DNA of 64,000 nucleotides from Candidatus Obscuribacter sp. (GTDB taxonomy: Bacteria; Cyanobacteriota; Vampirovibrionia; Obscuribacterales; Obscuribacteraceae): assembly GCA_016718315.1 (NCBI GenBank), contig JADKDV010000005.1, forward strand, positions 186,001 to 250,000, written 5' to 3'. Positions 62,961 through 64,000 of this stretch are shown here, piece after piece (position 1 is the stretch's first letter; every line of letters begins with the position of its first letter). Made by a program: the position numbers and the translations under genes. The notes under the pieces are model-generated. The model did not search any database. It was not told where the DNA came from and saw only the letters and a list, made by a program, of their open reading frames with translations.

Positions 62961-63007
62961 AATATGCTCGGCGCGATTTTAGCACTTCCTGCTGGGTTTT
63001 GCTTATC

Positions 63008-63385
63008 TCAGACCAGGTCCGGTGGTCTCAGGTGTTGCATCGCTGGTGGTGTCACTAGTGGTCTTTTGCCCTCACGGTCCATCTCTAGAGCCCAGGCTAT
63101 TTCGATGCATATAAATAGTGCCAGACTGCACCACAAGCAGCGTTTTTTGTTCTCGCGGGACCAGTCAATCTCTTTGCCGATATAGGTATATGGTGGTCCC
63201 CAGCTTTTGCGGCCGCTCATTTTGAGGATGATTGAGAGTAGCTCCTCAAGCAGCTGATACAGTTCGACTAGTGCTGGAGAGGCATCGGGCGGTAGTGGTG
63301 ATGGTTTTGGCTCTGGTGGAGCTTTTTTGCTGGGGGCAAAGTGGCTTGAGCTGGTCATAGCCTGGGCTTGTGTTGAGTCGGTCAT
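63008..63385 (-). CDS. Small orphan protein with one membrane segment
   Basis: A 125-residue protein. ATG at 63385 with AAGGAGATCGGAA upstream. Pro/Ser-rich N-terminus, an amphipathic helix LVELYQLLEELLSIILKMSG, a Trp/Tyr-rich patch and a hydrophobic stretch CLWCSLALFICIEIAWAL near residue 83-101. It ends 47 bp upstream of the glycosyltransferase start. No family is recognised. Confidence 0.6.
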   Translation of the reverse strand: MTDSTQAQAMTSSSHFAPSKKAPPEPKPSPLPPDASPALVELYQLLEELLSIILKMSGRKSWGPPYTYIGKEIDWSRENKKRCLWCSLALFICIEIAWALEMDREGKRPLVTPPAMQHLRPPDLV

Positions 63386-63514
63386 TTCCGATCTCCTTAA
63401 GACTTTGGGTTTAAAACTTTGCATTAAGCCGGTTTGGTGTCAGGCACATAAAGTCGCCTACCGGTCACTTAATTGTAAGCCCAGTCTCTTTCATGTCAAT
63501 AGCAAATTTGGTGG

Positions 63515-63979
63515 TTAGACCTGATCTGCTGGAGTTATATTGGCTACGATTTGCTGCCTTGTGCGGTACGAAACACCGCGGAATATGGCGATTTTTTCCA
63601 TGTGCTGGTTGGATACGACCACGTCATAAACACCGGTTTTGCCGTTTAGCACTTGCTCTTGAGCAATAGCAACGAGATTGTCGCCGACTCTGGCTGGTGC
63701 GCTGTAGGTGATCGAGCAGTTGAGTGCCAGGGTGCGCTGGTTGCGGGAGTTGCAGGCAAAGGCAAAGGCTGTGTCTGCCAGGCTGAAAGTGACTCCACCG
63801 TGACAAATGCCAAGACCGTTGACCATGTCATCGCGTACCACCAGAGATAGCTCAGCGTAGCCCGGGCTGACTTGCAAAACTTGCATGCCGAGGTACTGTG
63901 AATGCTTGTCGAGGCGATGCATCTCGCCTGCCACAGCTTGAGCTAGATTGAGGTTTTTGCCGGGAATATCGTTTTTCAA
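63515..63979 (-). CDS. PaaI-type hotdog thioesterase
   Basis: A 154-residue hotdog-fold protein: ELSLVVRDDMVNGLGICHGGVTFSLADTAFAFACNS carries the family motif (N, HGG, D of the active site). These enzymes hydrolyse acyl- or aryl-CoA thioesters, often in phenylacetate or other aromatic-CoA breakdown. The given start is a TTG with no clear ribosome site. The frame stays open to the window edge, so the true start may lie outside. Confidence 0.85.
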   Translation of the reverse strand: MKNDIPGKNLNLAQAVAGEMHRLDKHSQYLGMQVLQVSPGYAELSLVVRDDMVNGLGICHGGVTFSLADTAFAFACNSRNQRTLALNCSITYSAPARVGDNLVAIAQEQVLNGKTGVYDVVVSNQHMEKIAIFRGVSYRTRQQIVANITPADQV

Positions 63980-64000
63980 GTGGTTTACCTGGTGCTTTGA

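Overview
The window looks like chromosomal DNA of a diderm, heterotrophic bacterium of roughly 50% GC. It carries a class II (B12-dependent) ribonucleotide reductase, a GT39/ArnT-like membrane glycosyltransferase, a remnant of an LpxH-type phosphatase, and many secreted or membrane proteins of no known family. The overall style (zinc-ribbon signalling proteins, many orphan coiled-coil proteins, dispersed decayed genes) reminds me of the non-photosynthetic relatives of Cyanobacteria (Melainabacteria/Obscuribacter type). That placement is inference and was not tested.

Layout. 0-8 kb: nrdJ with an apparent frameshift near its 3' end, a secreted orphan, a TPR protein and a thioredoxin-like/coiled-coil protein. 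8-18 kb: minus-strand operons encoding ~240-residue coiled-coil paralogues, small membrane proteins, a two-domain cytidine deaminase, a degenerate AAA+ (ClpX-like) protein, a LysM protein and an LRR protein. Several of these operons are preceded by arrays of a palindrome (GATTTGTAAAATC) repeated every 41 bp, in three cases next to an alternating purine-pyrimidine (Z-DNA-prone) tract. 18.5-28 kb: a low-density graveyard of broken genes (bacterioferritin, Dps, GH25 lysozyme, TPR protein and others) with one intact gene for a D-lyxose isomerase-like cupin. 28.3-30.7 kb: three tandem copies of an ~830 bp element with no recognised function.

30.8-37.8 kb (minus): an operon of a MoxR/CobS-type AAA+ ATPase, a giant HExxH-multi-TM-vWA protein and two large coiled-coil proteins. 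41.1-51.9 kb (plus): the most striking block. A coiled-coil protein is followed by a PknG-like kinase, a PP2C phosphatase, a vWA protein, an FHA protein, a GlnX-like membrane sensor, a GlnH-like periplasmic binding protein, a thioredoxin-like protein and a YihY/BrkB membrane protein. This merges the actinobacterial PknG-GlnX-GlnH amino-acid sensing pathway with a TerY-P-like kinase/phosphatase/vWA triad. The block is flanked by two diverged direct copies of a ~1 kb segment (38.4-39.2 and 53.5-54.6 kb), the second adjacent to a transposase stump.

55-64 kb: a MocR-type regulator whose PLP lysine appears lost, a two-gene NAD-related unit made of unusual fusions (NMNAT-phosphoribosyltransferase and NAD synthetase-2OG/Fe(II) oxygenase), a DUF2059-like secreted protein, a GT39 glycosyltransferase, a small orphan and a PaaI-type thioesterase. 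I saw no rRNA, tRNA or CRISPR array, but small RNA genes could have been missed by eye.
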